Assembly: GCA_964017235.1 (NCBI GenBank)
Contig: OZ024931.1
Location: 101,946,221-102,010,220 of the forward strand
Source of the DNA: Sabellastarte sp. h YS-2021
Taxonomy: Eukaryota > Annelida > Polychaeta > Sabellida > Sabellidae
Length of the DNA stretch: 64,000 nt
Direction: 5' to 3'
Below are positions 59,901-62,956 of this stretch, piece after piece (position 1 is the first letter of the stretch; each line of letters starts with the position of its first letter). A program made the position numbers and the translations under genes. Under the pieces are notes generated by a model, which was not told the origin of the DNA, did not search any database, and saw nothing but the letters and a program-made list of their open reading frames with translations.

Positions 59901-60225
59901 TAAGGTAAAACTATTTCCAAAGTGAATGGAACAAATACACAACAAAAAGCTTTTAAAATATATGACCATTACTGAAATATGAATGTTTTATTTTCTGGTG
60001 GCGATAATTGGTAGCCGGCGATAATTGGTAGCAAGGCAGTACTGGTAGGTGACTGATGCTCGAAGTATCCAAAGACCCAGAATTTGACCGGGCGATATTT
60101 GGCTATTTTTCACCAATAAATCATTTTCAAACAGAACAAAAGGCACTTACTGATGCGCCTGCGATTGCATGCACTAAGTTTTTGTATGAAAATACATCTT
60201 TCAATGCTGGAACCCTGTTTTCCAT
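20808..60225 (-). CDS. SLC25A17: SLC25A17/PMP34 peroxisomal carrier gene (7 exons; 3' end outside)
   Basis: Seven minus-strand exons join in frame: 60,225-60,151; 38,574-38,514; 27,284-27,218; 23,091-22,937; 22,024-21,905; 21,731-21,586; 20,906-20,808. All introns are GT-AG and the phases (0,1,2,1,1,0,0) agree, giving 241 codons. The family has three repeats of two membrane helices each. The carrier signature appears as YPLDVAR (exon 2), then the atypical TPLWVANTR typical of PMP34 (exon 5), and YPLQVIQSR (exon 7). SLCCSNFVYFYVFNSLKA in exon 4 is another PMP34 hallmark. Known PMP34 exchanges CoA, FAD, NAD and AMP across the peroxisome membrane. The human protein has 307 residues, so about 65-90 C-terminal residues are missing. 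I found no candidate for them down to position 1. Confidence 0.93.
21586..21731 (-). CDS. SLC25A17: SLC25A17 exon 6
   Basis: 146 bp encode DCLVQIVRQEGVGSLWGGTI, PSLVLAANPAIHFAVYEWLK and RYASRGTNK. It matches the RDEG..LW.GT.PSL...NPAI segment of helix 4. The donor is GTCAGC after AAG. Reading on would hit a stop after KVSRKIQ, but exon 7 continues in phase 0. Confidence 0.92.
21905..22024 (-). CDS. SLC25A17: SLC25A17 exon 5
   Basis: 120 bp encode GVVNVLTTTPLWVANTRLKL, Q, then a loop ending YTGMI. The second carrier signature lacks the usual acidic residue (PLWVAN), as in known PMP34 proteins. The acceptor is ATTGTAG and the donor GTAAGA. Confidence 0.93.
22937..23091 (-). CDS. SLC25A17: SLC25A17 exon 4
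   Basis: 155 bp encode LSGLFKGWLPVVNSLCCSNF, VYFYVFNSLKA, a loop, and KDLVLAYLAG. It covers helix 2 and the start of helix 3. The acceptor is TTAACAG and the donor GTATAT. It ends in phase 1. Confidence 0.93.
23690..24120. repeat. DIRS-hosting satellite in SLC25A17 intron 3
   Basis: There are about 2.5 units with tctagactctcagcatatgg, caatacatttaaaag, aacacaaaatctgtgattt and a G-run near 23,833. No DIRS element is inserted here, so this is an empty reference for the target. Confidence 0.75.
24121..25027. other. Intron 3, no recognisable feature
   Basis: AT-rich with several homopolymer runs. No coding or repeat structure can be supported. Confidence 0.4.
25028..25207. mobile_element. Truncated copy of the 168-bp-repeat element
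   Basis: It starts AACTAGAAATAGGATGC like the insertion in DIRS-D at 45,375 and continues with TAATGTCCACCC. It holds one repeat unit (CGGTGGATCGAAAATTTCGA.., ACGGTTAAGGAGATAGAAGC) before joining a DIRS end. Confidence 0.7.
25208..25262 (-). mobile_element. DIRS (A/C family) right-terminus fragment
   Basis: GCGCCGACCGGTAAAGCAAT, then TGTCCGTTGGATAGGATG and TATTAACGTAATAAAA match the right end of A and C. Only 55 bp remain. Confidence 0.75.
25263..25860. repeat. About 166-bp tandem repeat, 3.5 units
   Basis: Units contain CTTAAAAGTGCTGCCATGGC, CAACAG, CAGCTCTAGATCCT, CTGAAAATTTGGTGAAAATC and GTCTGTGGAACACCCAC. Divergence between units is moderate. Confidence 0.85.
25861..26465. repeat. Dispersed repeat, copy 1 (copy 2 at 31,620-32,220)
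   Basis: About 570 bp are shared: GGTACCATTTTGAGTCATTT, AGCAGGCCTAAGGTGACC, CAACAAACTGGATGCTGG, TCAAGGTCACAAAACAATAG, then GTTATCGCGTC and GACCGTACTGAATCC. Both copies are truncated differently. Reading frames through it are not genes. Confidence 0.85.
26642..27083. repeat. Tandem duplication, second copy internally deleted
   Basis: GATTGCTGATAAG..ATACTGTTCACATCTCA begins both copies (26,642 and 26,904), and both end AATTATTATTTTAATTGTTA followed by GATAAATT. The second lacks about 80 bp in the middle. Confidence 0.8.
27218..27284 (-). CDS. SLC25A17: SLC25A17 exon 3
   Basis: 67 bp encode VDDSSRGRHFPALIAEIFRE, then EG. A T-rich tract precedes the acceptor CTTCCAG and the donor is GTAAGT. This is the first matrix-side loop and amphipathic helix, ending in the EEGL carrier motif completed by exon 4. 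Confidence 0.88.
27345..27400. repeat. Terminal module with TTTTTGC hairpin
   Basis: AACTAGAAAAATGTTTTTGC, then TAACAAAAACAAAGTGTCCC. Similar modules lie at 40,765-40,830 and 41,840-41,880. Confidence 0.55.
27590..28080. repeat. DIRS-hosting satellite, left flank of element C
   Basis: Three units with taaaggagatataaggcaaa, GGCTATTTTATAACCCCAG and G-rich runs (13 G at 27,804). Element C begins where aaaaacacaaa meets AATTGCAAATTTAATAAG. Confidence 0.85.
28790..29640. repeat. 147-bp satellite array, about 5.5 units
   Basis: Unit starts are near 28,820, 28,977, 29,121, 29,269 (short), 29,348 and 29,495. The unit carries TTGACCTTGAAGGAGGGGTC, AAGGTCAAATCTGACC, ATGATTTCCTATAAGTTGTC and AATAATAAGGGAGATATAGG. 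Confidence 0.88.
29641..30354. repeat. Dispersed TAGCTATGGACCTACAG repeats
   Basis: Diverged units with TAGCTATTACTCACTTAGCT, AAAGTAGCTGAACAACATAT and TTTGACAAAA. They belong to the motif family of 18.7-19.9 kb. Confidence 0.65.
30355..31200. repeat. 146-bp satellite array related to 28.8-29.6 kb
   Basis: Units start near 30,360, 30,506, 30,651, 30,797, 30,944 (short) and 31,062. The shared core is TTTGACCTTGAAGGAGGGGC, CAAGGTCAAATC, ACATCAAAAGATTCG and AGCCCATGATTTCCTATAGG. The spacer differs (AAGCGAGTTATAACCACTTT), so this is a second subfamily. Confidence 0.88.
31201..31619. repeat. Tandem duplication of about 165 bp
   Basis: GTGGCAGTCATCTTGTTTTT, then CAAAATGAG and CAAGATTTT, occurs at 31,212 and, diverged, at 31,380. 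The protein-like frame across it is an artefact. Confidence 0.65.
31620..32220. repeat. Dispersed repeat, copy 2 (see 25,861-26,465)
   Basis: It has the same order of blocks as copy 1, with a 28-bp addition (TCTGGGTGAGGTACTTTGGC..) and a shorter G+C-rich end. The copies differ by several percent. Confidence 0.85.
32861..32952. other. DIRS-C internal complementary region
   Basis: CCACTGGATAGGGTATTAAC, then TTTACTTACTAAATTTGC, AATTTTATTGCGTTAATAC and ATCCTATCCAATGG. The structure is the same as in A. Confidence 0.88.
33263..33769 (-). pseudogene. GIY-YIG endonuclease domain of a Penelope-like element
   Basis: A 168-codon frame starts MSAPSTTVSQTDFLDAMSRI. It contains CTYCPLI, a linker with Cys and His, then NVIYLITCSKCQKHYVGETS followed by RALRKRMYEH, and later SRHF.SDGHSH. 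The YLI..YVGET pair is the GIY-YIG core, the Arg of LRKRMYEH the catalytic arginine, and CxxC between the strands is typical of Penelope-like endonucleases. In those elements this domain follows an RT. No RT is present upstream, so this is a truncated copy, or a non-autonomous derivative, lying in DIRS-C. A hammerhead ribozyme lies just upstream on the same strand. Confidence 0.87.
33830..33901 (-). ncRNA. Hammerhead ribozyme
   Basis: The minus strand from 33,901 reads GCCT (stem I), then the CTGATGA core (33,897-33,891), and stem II GACTG (33,890-33,886) pairing with CAGTC (33,869-33,865). Next are GAAA (33,864-33,861) and stem III ATACAATTG (33,861-33,853) pairing with CAATTATAT (33,843-33,835), with one C-A mismatch. 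ATC follows, ending at 33,834, then AGGC closing stem I. All core bases fit the consensus and the predicted cut is after 33,834. Stem I is only 4 bp before mismatches. Hammerheads are known in Penelope-like elements. Confidence 0.85.
33931..34072. mobile_element. Foldback MITE, TA-flanked
   Basis: The left arm CATTGAGGGTTTTGGCTTGT, then ACCCCTG, is mirrored by CAGGGGTACAAGCCAAAACC, then CTCAATG. Inner arms CCTGTAAA/TTTACAGG add to the hairpin. A TA lies at each end. The right half has an additional ACCGGTT-rich block. Confidence 0.8.
34073..34177. repeat. AT-rich sequence with GAATAC/GTATTC motifs
   Basis: Repeated GAATATGAATAC, CAAATACAAATAC and TATTTGAATATAC fill the space between the foldback and the RT remnant. 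It is probably part of another MITE; the boundaries are not resolved. Confidence 0.4.
34178..37041 (-). pseudogene. Gag and partial RT of DIRS-C
   Basis: Gag starts at ATG 37,041 (MASPGQKQGLCGHTMAGFDS, then HAFCARCRDK), homologous to gag of A. Ser/Thr/Pro- and Gln-rich segments follow in three frames (37,010-36,261; 36,234-35,962; 35,838-35,470; 35,314-35,090), so several indels are present. RT pieces are LEILRKG-like, RLFLIPKPNNKW-like (LFLIPKPNNKWIPVLDL), WVTSIDFKDTYFHIPI and NQSRKYLRFHV, ending at FKALPF near 34,178 before the YLDDW motif. It is non-functional. Confidence 0.82.
37150..37359 (-). repeat. DIRS-C right inverted terminal repeat
   Basis: ACGAAAAAGATGCTATGATG, CTGTCTAGACAGGAAGGAAG and GTCCATTGGATAGGATGTAT correspond to the right ITR of A. 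Its inverted partner at the left is split by the 4.5 kb insert. Confidence 0.85.
37360..37689. repeat. DIRS-hosting satellite, right flank of C, with a 29-G run
   Basis: Two units with GGCTAATTTATTACC, a run of 29 G at 37,390-37,418, and a second G-run of 14 near 37,675. It is the continuation of the unit broken at 28,080. Confidence 0.85.
37690..38095. repeat. Dispersed repeat, copy 2 (see 17,770-18,150)
   Basis: It has the same blocks in the same order, ending GAAGCGAAAACAAATGAGCG and CCCTTTCAGGGTCGCTTA. Both copies lie immediately right of a DIRS element and its satellite, so the whole segment was duplicated or the elements share a hotspot. Confidence 0.8.
38514..38574 (-). CDS. SLC25A17: SLC25A17 exon 2
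   Basis: 61 bp encode GSCVAITTFYPLDVARTKIQ, which holds the first carrier signature P-x-D-x-x-R. The acceptor is TTGTAG and the donor GTGAGA. It ends in phase 1. Confidence 0.9.
38701..39750. repeat. About 151-bp tandem array, 7 units
   Basis: The motif AAGATGGCCGCC recurs at about 38,708, 38,830, 38,958, 39,111, 39,319, 39,470 and 39,621. The unit also has CTTGTACTACCCTGTGGGTC, AAAAATTCGCTCGAAATCGC and TCTATCTCGTACGGTTTT. The core is shared with the 168-bp family. Confidence 0.88.
39770..40110. repeat. TAGCTATTACTCAC-type dispersed repeat
   Basis: Blocks GTAGATGAACAACATATTTG, GTAGCTATTACTCACTTA and TACTCTAAATGCAATAG match units elsewhere in the window. Confidence 0.65.
40190..40860. other. 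Intron 1, no gene; one hairpin terminal module
   Basis: It contains a CA-rich stretch (40,205-40,250), a short G+C-rich block and, at 40,790-40,812, the perfect hairpin TGTTTTTGCACAGCAAAAACA followed by AAGCGTCCC. The reading frames here lack domains. Confidence 0.45.
40895..41805. repeat. About 169-bp tandem array, 5 units
   Basis: Units start near 40,900, 41,070, 41,245, 41,415 and 41,590. They carry GCTCTATCTAGCACGGTTTT, CGAGATATAAGCATTTTTG, TTCAAAATGGCCGCCATTTT and TTGAAAATTGGGATGGC. This is a third variant of the satellite superfamily seen at 1-740 and 38.7-39.75 kb. Confidence 0.88.
42066..42226 (+). repeat. DIRS-D left inverted terminal repeat
   Basis: ACTTACATAATCCCAACAAA, TGCTTACGTGACCTACC and GGTTATATCTCCACTGTAAG are mirrored at 49,128-49,290. 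Confidence 0.9.
42273..42377. other. DIRS-D internal complementary region
   Basis: TTGTTGGGATTATGTAAGTA, CAATAAAATTAACC, AATTTTATTGCATAAAAACG and TACTTACATAATCCCAACAA join the complements of both termini. Confidence 0.9.
42865..44340 (-). CDS. Tyrosine recombinase of DIRS-D, frame intact
   Basis: The 491-codon open frame overlaps the end of the RT/RNase H frame for about 580 bp, so its true start is uncertain. The core-binding segment (EFLNYLFTVKNLKPATITGY) is near residues 195-220. The catalytic Arg is in SGKRRSEIHAW (about 295), His-x-x-Arg in RAHDVRAMAAS (about 430-433), and the Tyr in CYWRSHNTFTNFYLKD (about 463). In DIRS elements this enzyme integrates circular cDNA, so no target duplication forms. 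It is the only copy here with every catalytic residue and no internal stop. D's terminal region and its target differ from those of A to C. Confidence 0.88.
   Translation of the reverse strand: MVPSPTDIQPNLQNLAHTNGRPVCNSSKLQTSNICISCPRQKGLENRCIEYLLGRPRRLCLLSSSYPATSNSKNNNIPMQDDSTGPRVARDAMVLGSGGSLDQGTPTAPSLEDTSETATFQQVPQQRGVPESTCVASGFQESNSGRFSSEVAERIKAHQRESSRKVYQSRWAIYGQWCSQNKVDITSTTVPQVAEFLNYLFTVKNLKPATITGYRTAIADALGSQGELISKSLELNRLIASFTRDRPKPNRSIPTWDLSLVLLGLTKPPFEPLSEAPLKWLTYKTVFLLALASGKRRSEIHAWTHSSVSSRRNWSEVTVSPSPAFLAKNQLASDGPDSIKPVVIPALTTMLDSSLVEDKSLCPVRALKVYLDKTKSMRKGKALLFVSLREGYSKDISRITISQWIKHTIHTCYQSSDMTDQQVTQVRAHDVRAMAASLAFKGGISLEQVLSSCYWRSHNTFTNFYLKDICWENDDIFKLGPIVSAQHIVNN
43761..45377 (-). 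pseudogene. RT (C-part), RNase H and C-terminal domain of DIRS-D
   Basis: It resumes after the insertion at FHVPIHLQSQKYLRFQ, then FQALPFGVATAPLEFT, YLDDWLLR (near 45,185-45,205), and LGWLINFQKSEL with the Trp that is a stop in A. RNase H has FTDASQKGWGAHL, LELKAVLLAL, CSDNSTVVSYLNKEGG and RHVPGSLNVIADSLSR. The last part has VDLFATHLNYKLPIYVSPVP, WKIDALN and LAPGWPGMPWFWDLV, a region other DIRS annotations relate to Dam methyltransferases. No stop is seen in this part. The gene is broken only by the 1.3 kb insertion. Confidence 0.87.
45378..46716. mobile_element. 168-bp-repeat element inserted in the RT of DIRS-D
   Basis: The left end is ACTAGAAATAGGATGC and the right end AATAATATATCCACCCCC. 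RT homology stops at WVTSIELTD on one side and resumes at FHVPIHL on the other, so the borders are known to within about 10 bp. Inside are about 4 units of the array also found at 1-740, then the TAGCTATTACTCA-like tail. This is the one place where both ends of this element can be read. Confidence 0.85.
46717..47111 (-). pseudogene. RT N-terminal part of DIRS-D
   Basis: ALHEAVQAMLAKKAITHVRK, LGYYSRLFLVPKPMKRWRPV, IDLSMLN and WVTSIELTD mark the fingers and first palm motif. It is cut off by the insertion before the FHVPI strand. The gag/YR frame is also open across it. Confidence 0.85.
47139..49087 (-). pseudogene. Gag of DIRS-D, split by a MITE and one frameshift
   Basis: The preferred start is ATG at 49,087 (MSEKQRKCSVCLGDMLPWDN), which opens a Cys/His cluster C-x2-C..H..C-x2-C..C..C-x2-C. 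The frame is open 10 codons further up. A Ser/Lys-rich region, the block SQLASQFEKF-like helix (NQLASLASQFEKF), an acidic segment and a helical C-terminus (LVVWFKMAIEELNN-like) follow. The MITE lies after IQEL. Removing it with one copy of its 8-bp duplication (406 bp) brings the two halves into one frame. A 1-bp shift remains near 47,430, and the tail is basic (RASRGGRGRKRK). Confidence 0.82.
47644..48041. mobile_element. hAT-type MITE in DIRS-D gag (398 bp)
   Basis: It is flanked by the perfect 8-bp duplication GTAGCTAA (47,636-47,643; 48,042-48,049). The ends TAGTGGTGGGATCG and CTCGTCCCAGCACTA are an inverted pair of the same type as the MITE in DIRS-B. A dense set of AACTCGAGTT motifs lies near both ends. 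Confidence 0.92.
49128..49290 (-). repeat. DIRS-D right inverted terminal repeat
   Basis: Inverted partner of 42,066-42,226. The terminus continues to TTTTTATGCAATAAAAT at 49,306. Confidence 0.9.
49307..49470. repeat. Dispersed repeat, also at 52,140-52,290
   Basis: CATCTATGGTCCGATTGATG-like sequence, GAGAAAATCCTTTC, GTACGTGATAAATTTTATAG, CACAGGTGTGTG and ACGCGATGAC occur in both places. It forms the right flank of element D. Confidence 0.75.
49553..50340. repeat. 280-bp tandem duplication, second copy hit by a SINE
   Basis: TTCCAAAATTCATTTCC..GAGCTTAATTTTATTAAATG opens both copies (about 49,553 and 49,826). Both end with CATATAGAGGCAAAT and GCACTAAAGGAGA. The SINE at 49,961 splits only the second copy, so duplication came first. 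Confidence 0.85.
49961..50190 (-). mobile_element. tRNA-derived SINE, full-length (230 bp)
   Basis: On the minus strand the head holds an A box (GGTGGCAGAGTGGTAACACT) and a B box (GGGGTTCGATCCCC). A conserved body follows (CGGCAGTTTACAGTACAGAA.., GCGACGTAAAACCCCAAATA) with an AATAAATAAA tail. The insertion is flanked by a 14-bp duplication TTTGTTTCCATGAA at 49,947-49,960 and 50,191-50,204, the mark of LINE-assisted insertion. Confidence 0.93.
50341..50817. other. No recognisable gene
   Basis: It contains a 14-G run (50,343) and a 107-codon plus-strand frame (50,429-50,752) rich in Lys and Ser with no domain and no conservation cue. I do not call it a gene. Confidence 0.4.
50818..51185. repeat. 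183-bp tandem duplication
   Basis: AGCATAAATATTTTTAAGTA, CATATGCCAGGTG, AAATGAGGAGGGAGCAAGAA and TACTTAAGTATAATCAATGT occur twice in direct order with few differences. Confidence 0.88.
51186..52000. repeat. Diverged tandem repeat with GTTTAAGGTGACCATAA motif
   Basis: About five diverged units alternate AAAACCCTC..TTTCA, AAGATGGCCAT or AAGGTGACCAT, and CAGTTGAACAATAAGATA. Period is roughly 150 bp. Confidence 0.65.
52001..52870. repeat. Mixed dispersed repeats
   Basis: It holds a copy of the 49.3 kb repeat (52,140-52,290), then a 3' end module (CAGTGAAAACAAATAAGCAT, CCCTGAGGGGCCGCTAATTA), then a diverged relative of the 17.8 kb repeat (TTTTGGTCATGTGACTTCTC). The plus-strand frame here is not supported as a gene. 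Confidence 0.6.
52871..53879. other. AT-rich intron sequence, nothing recognised
   Basis: Very high A+T with homopolymer runs. No protein-like signal is present; the 89-codon minus-strand frame is compositional. Confidence 0.45.
53880..54230. repeat. About 172-bp tandem duplication
   Basis: CAATTGCTGGTGTTCTCAAC, TTATTAG.TAATAC.TTA, ATATCTGAAACAACAATA and AAATAATCA..AAAAATCATC occur twice, with moderate divergence. Confidence 0.8.
54231..55830. other. Intron 1, no gene; TAGATTCA-rich stretch at 55.5-55.8 kb
   Basis: Nothing convincing is coding. At 54,763-54,779 there is a small hairpin AGCTCCGTGACGGAGCT. From 55,550 to 55,790 short motifs (AGATTCATCA, GATTCAACACTTA, GATTGATTGA) recur irregularly. 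Confidence 0.45.
55831..56130. repeat. TAGCTATTACTCA-type repeat
   Basis: Blocks AATAACATATT, CAATAGTTTTCAAGTTATAA, GTGATTTACTCAACAGTGA and AGTAGCTATTACTCATTTAG belong to the motif family of 18.7-19.9 kb. Confidence 0.65.
56131..56470. repeat. G+C-rich block with short hairpins
   Basis: CCTCAGGACGCCTGAGG (56,152-56,168) and GTCCCAGGAGTCCTGGGAC (56,205-56,223) are strong hairpins. GGGGCCTCCTCAGG echoes the first one later. The G+C content contrasts with its AT-rich surroundings, suggesting an inserted element of unknown type. Confidence 0.5.
56951..59343. mobile_element. TIR transposon remnant (2.4 kb) carrying a hAT insertion
   Basis: The left end CCCGGTAACAGTC then ATCCGAAC, and the right end GTTCGGATCGACTGTTACCG then GG, form an inverted repeat of about 22 bp. 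The left repeat is split by the inner hAT element. The remaining 1 kb has no transposase. The class is unknown. Confidence 0.7.
56974..58387. mobile_element. hAT-like non-autonomous element (1,414 bp)
   Basis: It has 11-bp perfect ends, CAGACTTGTAA and TTACAAGTCTG, flanked by a perfect 8-bp duplication ATCCGAAC (56,966-56,973 and 58,388-58,395). Blocks of TCTATTACTATTACTATTAC lie near both ends. Internal frames are short and carry no transposase. Confidence 0.93.
59447..59645. mobile_element. Inner MITE 1 (199 bp)
   Basis: It is flanked by TA (59,445 and 59,646). The ends CTGCTCAGCCAGTGAA and TTCACTGGCTGAGCAG are perfect inverted repeats. GTTCGTCACC/GGTGACGAAC extends the pairing, and the left arm has a second, related TTCGTCACC. 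Confidence 0.92.
59678..59893. mobile_element. Inner MITE 2 (216 bp)
   Basis: It is flanked by TA (59,676 and 59,894). The left arm GTGGTGGTGGACGAATTCAC, GCCCGGGTACCAATTCACGC, CCACC is mirrored on the right with two mismatches. Each arm repeats the motif ATTCACGCCC twice. Confidence 0.92.
60151..60225 (-). CDS. SLC25A17: SLC25A17 exon 1, coding part
   Basis: ATG at 60,225 gives MENRVPALKDVFSYKNLVHA, then IAGAS. An in-frame TAA lies five codons upstream (60,243-60,241), which fixes this ATG as the first possible start. The donor is GTAAGT at 60,150-60,145. SYKNLVHAIAGA aligns with the first helix of PMP34. Phase 0. Confidence 0.9.
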
Positions 60226-60420
60226 TCTAAAATGAAATATTTAACCTCAGTCTCCACAAACAACAAAACAAAGTGCATTATAAAACTCGGAGCTGGAGCT
60301 GGATCTATATTCGGGGCGTCACCTCTAACAGCACCTTTGATATGTGTCTTTTCTCTCAAGGGTAAACACCCAGTGACGCTTTCAAGAGGCCACATTGGGG
60401 TTTTCTAACAATATTTTACA
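60226..60420 (-). promoter_or_regulatory. Presumed 5' UTR and upstream region of SLC25A17
   Basis: It lies directly upstream of the start codon. It contains GGTGACGCC and AGCGTCACT, which resemble CRE/ATF half sites, and no obvious TATA box at a fixed distance. The transcription start cannot be placed. The overlapping 64-codon minus-strand frame is in another phase and has no support. Confidence 0.35.
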
Positions 60421-61412
60421 AACAGGTGAGCAGTCTATACTGTACCGGTACACACAAACTCAAGAAGTATAGGCCATGTTTGGGTATCTAAGAATATTCC
60501 AGTCTCTCCTCACCTTCCGTTGAACTTTTCTAGCAATATTATAAAAATTAATTGGATCAGATATATTGGATATCCTTCATATGCCCAAAATGCTAATTGT
60601 AATCTTAAATATTATTTCAATTTCAGTTCATAATTGAAGAGCATTGTTGAGTCATTTTAGTAATTATGGCATTGTGGCATGCATGTAGCTGTGTAATTTA
60701 TTTGTACATATTAATTACAGAATAAAAAACTTCTTTCTGAGCAATGTCATGATTTATAAAGCCCGAGGGCAAATGATATATTACTTGGCTAAGATCGTCA
60801 TAAATCACAATATTGCCCAGAAAAAAGAGTTTTTATTCTGTTTATTATACCAAAAGTATTATTTTTCATCTTTTTTATTTAGCAAAAATTGCATACAAAA
60901 GTGCAAGAGTCTGCCTTTGAAGAGATAAGGAGCTGTAGAAGTATAGAAGAGAGTTGAATGTGAAAAGTCTAATTAAATATGATGAAAAATGTGATGTCAC
61001 AAACCAACTCCATTTACATCATTCACTATCCAGTTCTTCTGCAAAGAAACTGAAGAAAATCAATTTCATCCCTCCCCAACTTGTTGTTCACAAATTTTTG
61101 TTCACCTGTCACTAATGTTAGAGACGAATTGTCATTGTATTGTCTGATTTTACATAATTTCCTTAAATTATTAAGAAATGCAATAACTGAACCCTGATTT
61201 ATATGTACCAATGTATAAGTATTATATAAAATGGGTTTCGCTGCCTCTTTTTTTGTCACTGTCTATCAGTAATGTTGTCTAATATTAGTGACAGGGGTGT
61301 ACTGAATTATGTCATTATGTGATGTACCAATGAGATATCTAGTAAACAAAATTAGTTTGTTTACATTCCAAGATGAAAAGGGCATCTAAGTGATATTTTT
61401 TGTCCAAAACAG
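60421..61412. other. Intergenic, no recognised feature
   Basis: AT-rich. A motif TTCTA.CAATATTTTACAAA occurs near 60,395, 60,530, 61,620 and 61,760, so a weak dispersed repeat is present. Confidence 0.45.
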
Positions 61413-61525
61413 GCAATATAATGTCATATTACCCGCAAATATTCCAATCTGATTGTGGATTGGAGATACCAGGACCTTCTATGTCAATCCACAATTTTGA
61501 CAATGCACCACTTGATCCAAGAATT
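61413..61525 (+). CDS. Possible exon of an unknown plus-strand gene
   Basis: An open segment between an acceptor-like CCAAAACAG and a donor-like ATTGTACGT encodes MSYYPQIFQSDCGLEIPGPS and a further stretch ending APLDPRI. The composition is more protein-like than its neighbours. I do not recognise the family. If real, it would be transcribed divergently from SLC25A17. Confidence 0.22.
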
Positions 61526-61992
61526 GTACGTGTGCACTCTTATAACAATATTTTATTCTCACTGCAACCACTTTAGAACTTGTAGATCTAGGTTGAAGGA
61601 AATATAAGGTAACGTTTGATTTTCTAGCAATATTTTGACACCCCATCAGTCAATCCAAAACATTTATGAGGGCATTCTGTACTTGTACACATCATAACAA
61701 GGAATATGAGGCCATGTCGGGGGTTTCTAAAGACATTTCACTCTCTCACTTACTATTCTAGCAATATTTTACAAATAGAATATTAAATGCTAGTACTTGT
61801 ACAACATTTTACAAATATTTTACCTAACATTCTACCGCACCCCTTCAACTGAAGCTCTTGAGCTTGTGTTTTATAAAACACCACAAAAGAAATGTAAAAG
61901 CTAATTTCCAAACCTCTGACACTTATCATAAAGGGGACATGTTAAGAATTCACTACATAGCCTCACAGATCTAGTCTGCAGGATTGAACTGA

Positions 61993-62139
61993 GCTGGTAG
62001 TTGCTTGCCGTTGGTCGGCAGTTTACAGTACAGAACCCTAGCGAACTATATGTACTGGTTTCCTCTGCCCTTCCAACTACCCGTCGTGATATGACCTGTA
62101 CAGTGTTGAAAGCGACGTAAAACCCCAAATAAACAAATC
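61993..62139 (+). mobile_element. 5'-truncated copy of the tRNA-derived SINE
   Basis: It matches the body and tail of the SINE at 49,961-50,190 (GTCGGCAGTTTACAGTACAG, TGGTTTCCTCTGCCCTTCC, GCGACGTAAAACCCCAAATA) but lacks the tRNA head. Confidence 0.88.
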
Positions 62140-62289
62140 AATGATATCAAAACTTTTGAAAAAAATCCAGGCATATAAATAGACCAGACCAGTTACTATG
62201 TGTGGTAATAGAATTCTTTTTGAGGGTGAGCCTCGATAGAGCTTGTGCTTCTAGAGATCACTTTTTTTTGTCTCCAGACTTTTATGAAT

Positions 62290-62400
62290 TGTGGCACAGC
62301 GTGATGAGTATTTGTCTGCTCACTGAAGTTAAGCAGCGATGGGCTATGTTAGGACTTGGATGGGTGACCGTCTGAGTCCTAGACCAGCTGTGGGATGTGT
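62290..62400 (+). ncRNA. 5S rRNA-derived sequence (SINE3-like or pseudogene)
   Basis: CACTGAAGTTAAGCAGC, GGGCTATGTTAGGACTTGGA and TGGGTGACCGTCTGAGTCC follow the internal promoter order of 5S rRNA (the GAAGCTAAGCAG and TTAGTACTTGGATGGGAGACC boxes) with changes. The first third of 5S is not well matched. The downstream part is unrelated, which fits a 5S-derived SINE better than a true gene. Confidence 0.7.
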
Positions 62401-62845
62401 CTGAGTTGGAATTTCTTTGTGTAACCAGATTTTCGTAAATTCTAGTGGATTACTCATGCCTCTGATGGCTTTGTGCTCACGCTGGGGGCCCCAACACCTT
62501 TTGGTCTTGTTTTTTCTTGTTTCAACAATACAGTCCTAGGAATTATACCATCCCAACCCCTCAAATCTGAGGGAGGGCTTATCTGCTCCCCCACTCCAAG
62601 TGTTTATGTTATCTGAGGACCATGTAATTAATAGCCTATCATCTGCATGTGTCTTGTGGTTGTAAATGACTACTCTCTCATTTAAAATGTGCTGCCAGTA
62701 CTGGAAGAAAGCAAGTATACTTATCAAACCCAAACCACATTTGGTTGTTGAATATATGCTTGTAAAAAGAAGCATGTATACTGTTTATATCTTTTTCATT
62801 CATTAGAATGTAATGAAAGAGTTGTATTTTATTGGTACACACATT
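62401..62845. other. No recognised gene
   Basis: Sequence following the 5S-like block. It may be the body of the same SINE-like element, but no second copy in the window confirms it. Confidence 0.4.
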
Positions 62846-62847
62846 TA

Positions 62848-62945
62848 TTATCTCCACCAAGGAGGTATTGTTTTCTTGACTGTTTGTCTGTTTGTCAGCA
62901 GGATTACACAAATACTACTACTTGGATCTTTCTTTAAAATGTCAT
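62848..62945. repeat. Fragment of a widespread invertebrate repeat
   Basis: ATCTCCACCAAGGAGGTATT, GTTTGTCTGTTTGTCAGCAG, GATTACACAAATACTACTAC and TTGGATCTTTCTT follow a phrase I know from many marine invertebrate genomes. It is cut off by DIRS sequence at about 62,950. Confidence 0.5.
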
Positions 62946-62956
62946 AAGCTGGGTCA

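Larger units (their letters stand above)
59404..60039. mobile_element. Outer TA-flanked MITE hosting two inner MITEs
   Basis: The ends CTGCCTTGCTACCAATTATC then GCC, and the inverse GGCGATAATTGGTAGCAAGG then CAG, lie between TA dinucleotides (59,402 and 60,040). The right end holds two tandem copies of GGCGATAATTGGTAGC; the left has one. It sits 110 bp from exon 1 of SLC25A17, within intron 1. Confidence 0.92.

Noticed and set aside
60201..60395. 64-codon frame overlapping SLC25A17 exon 1
   Set aside because: It is in another phase than the exon, and an in-frame stop precedes the real ATG.
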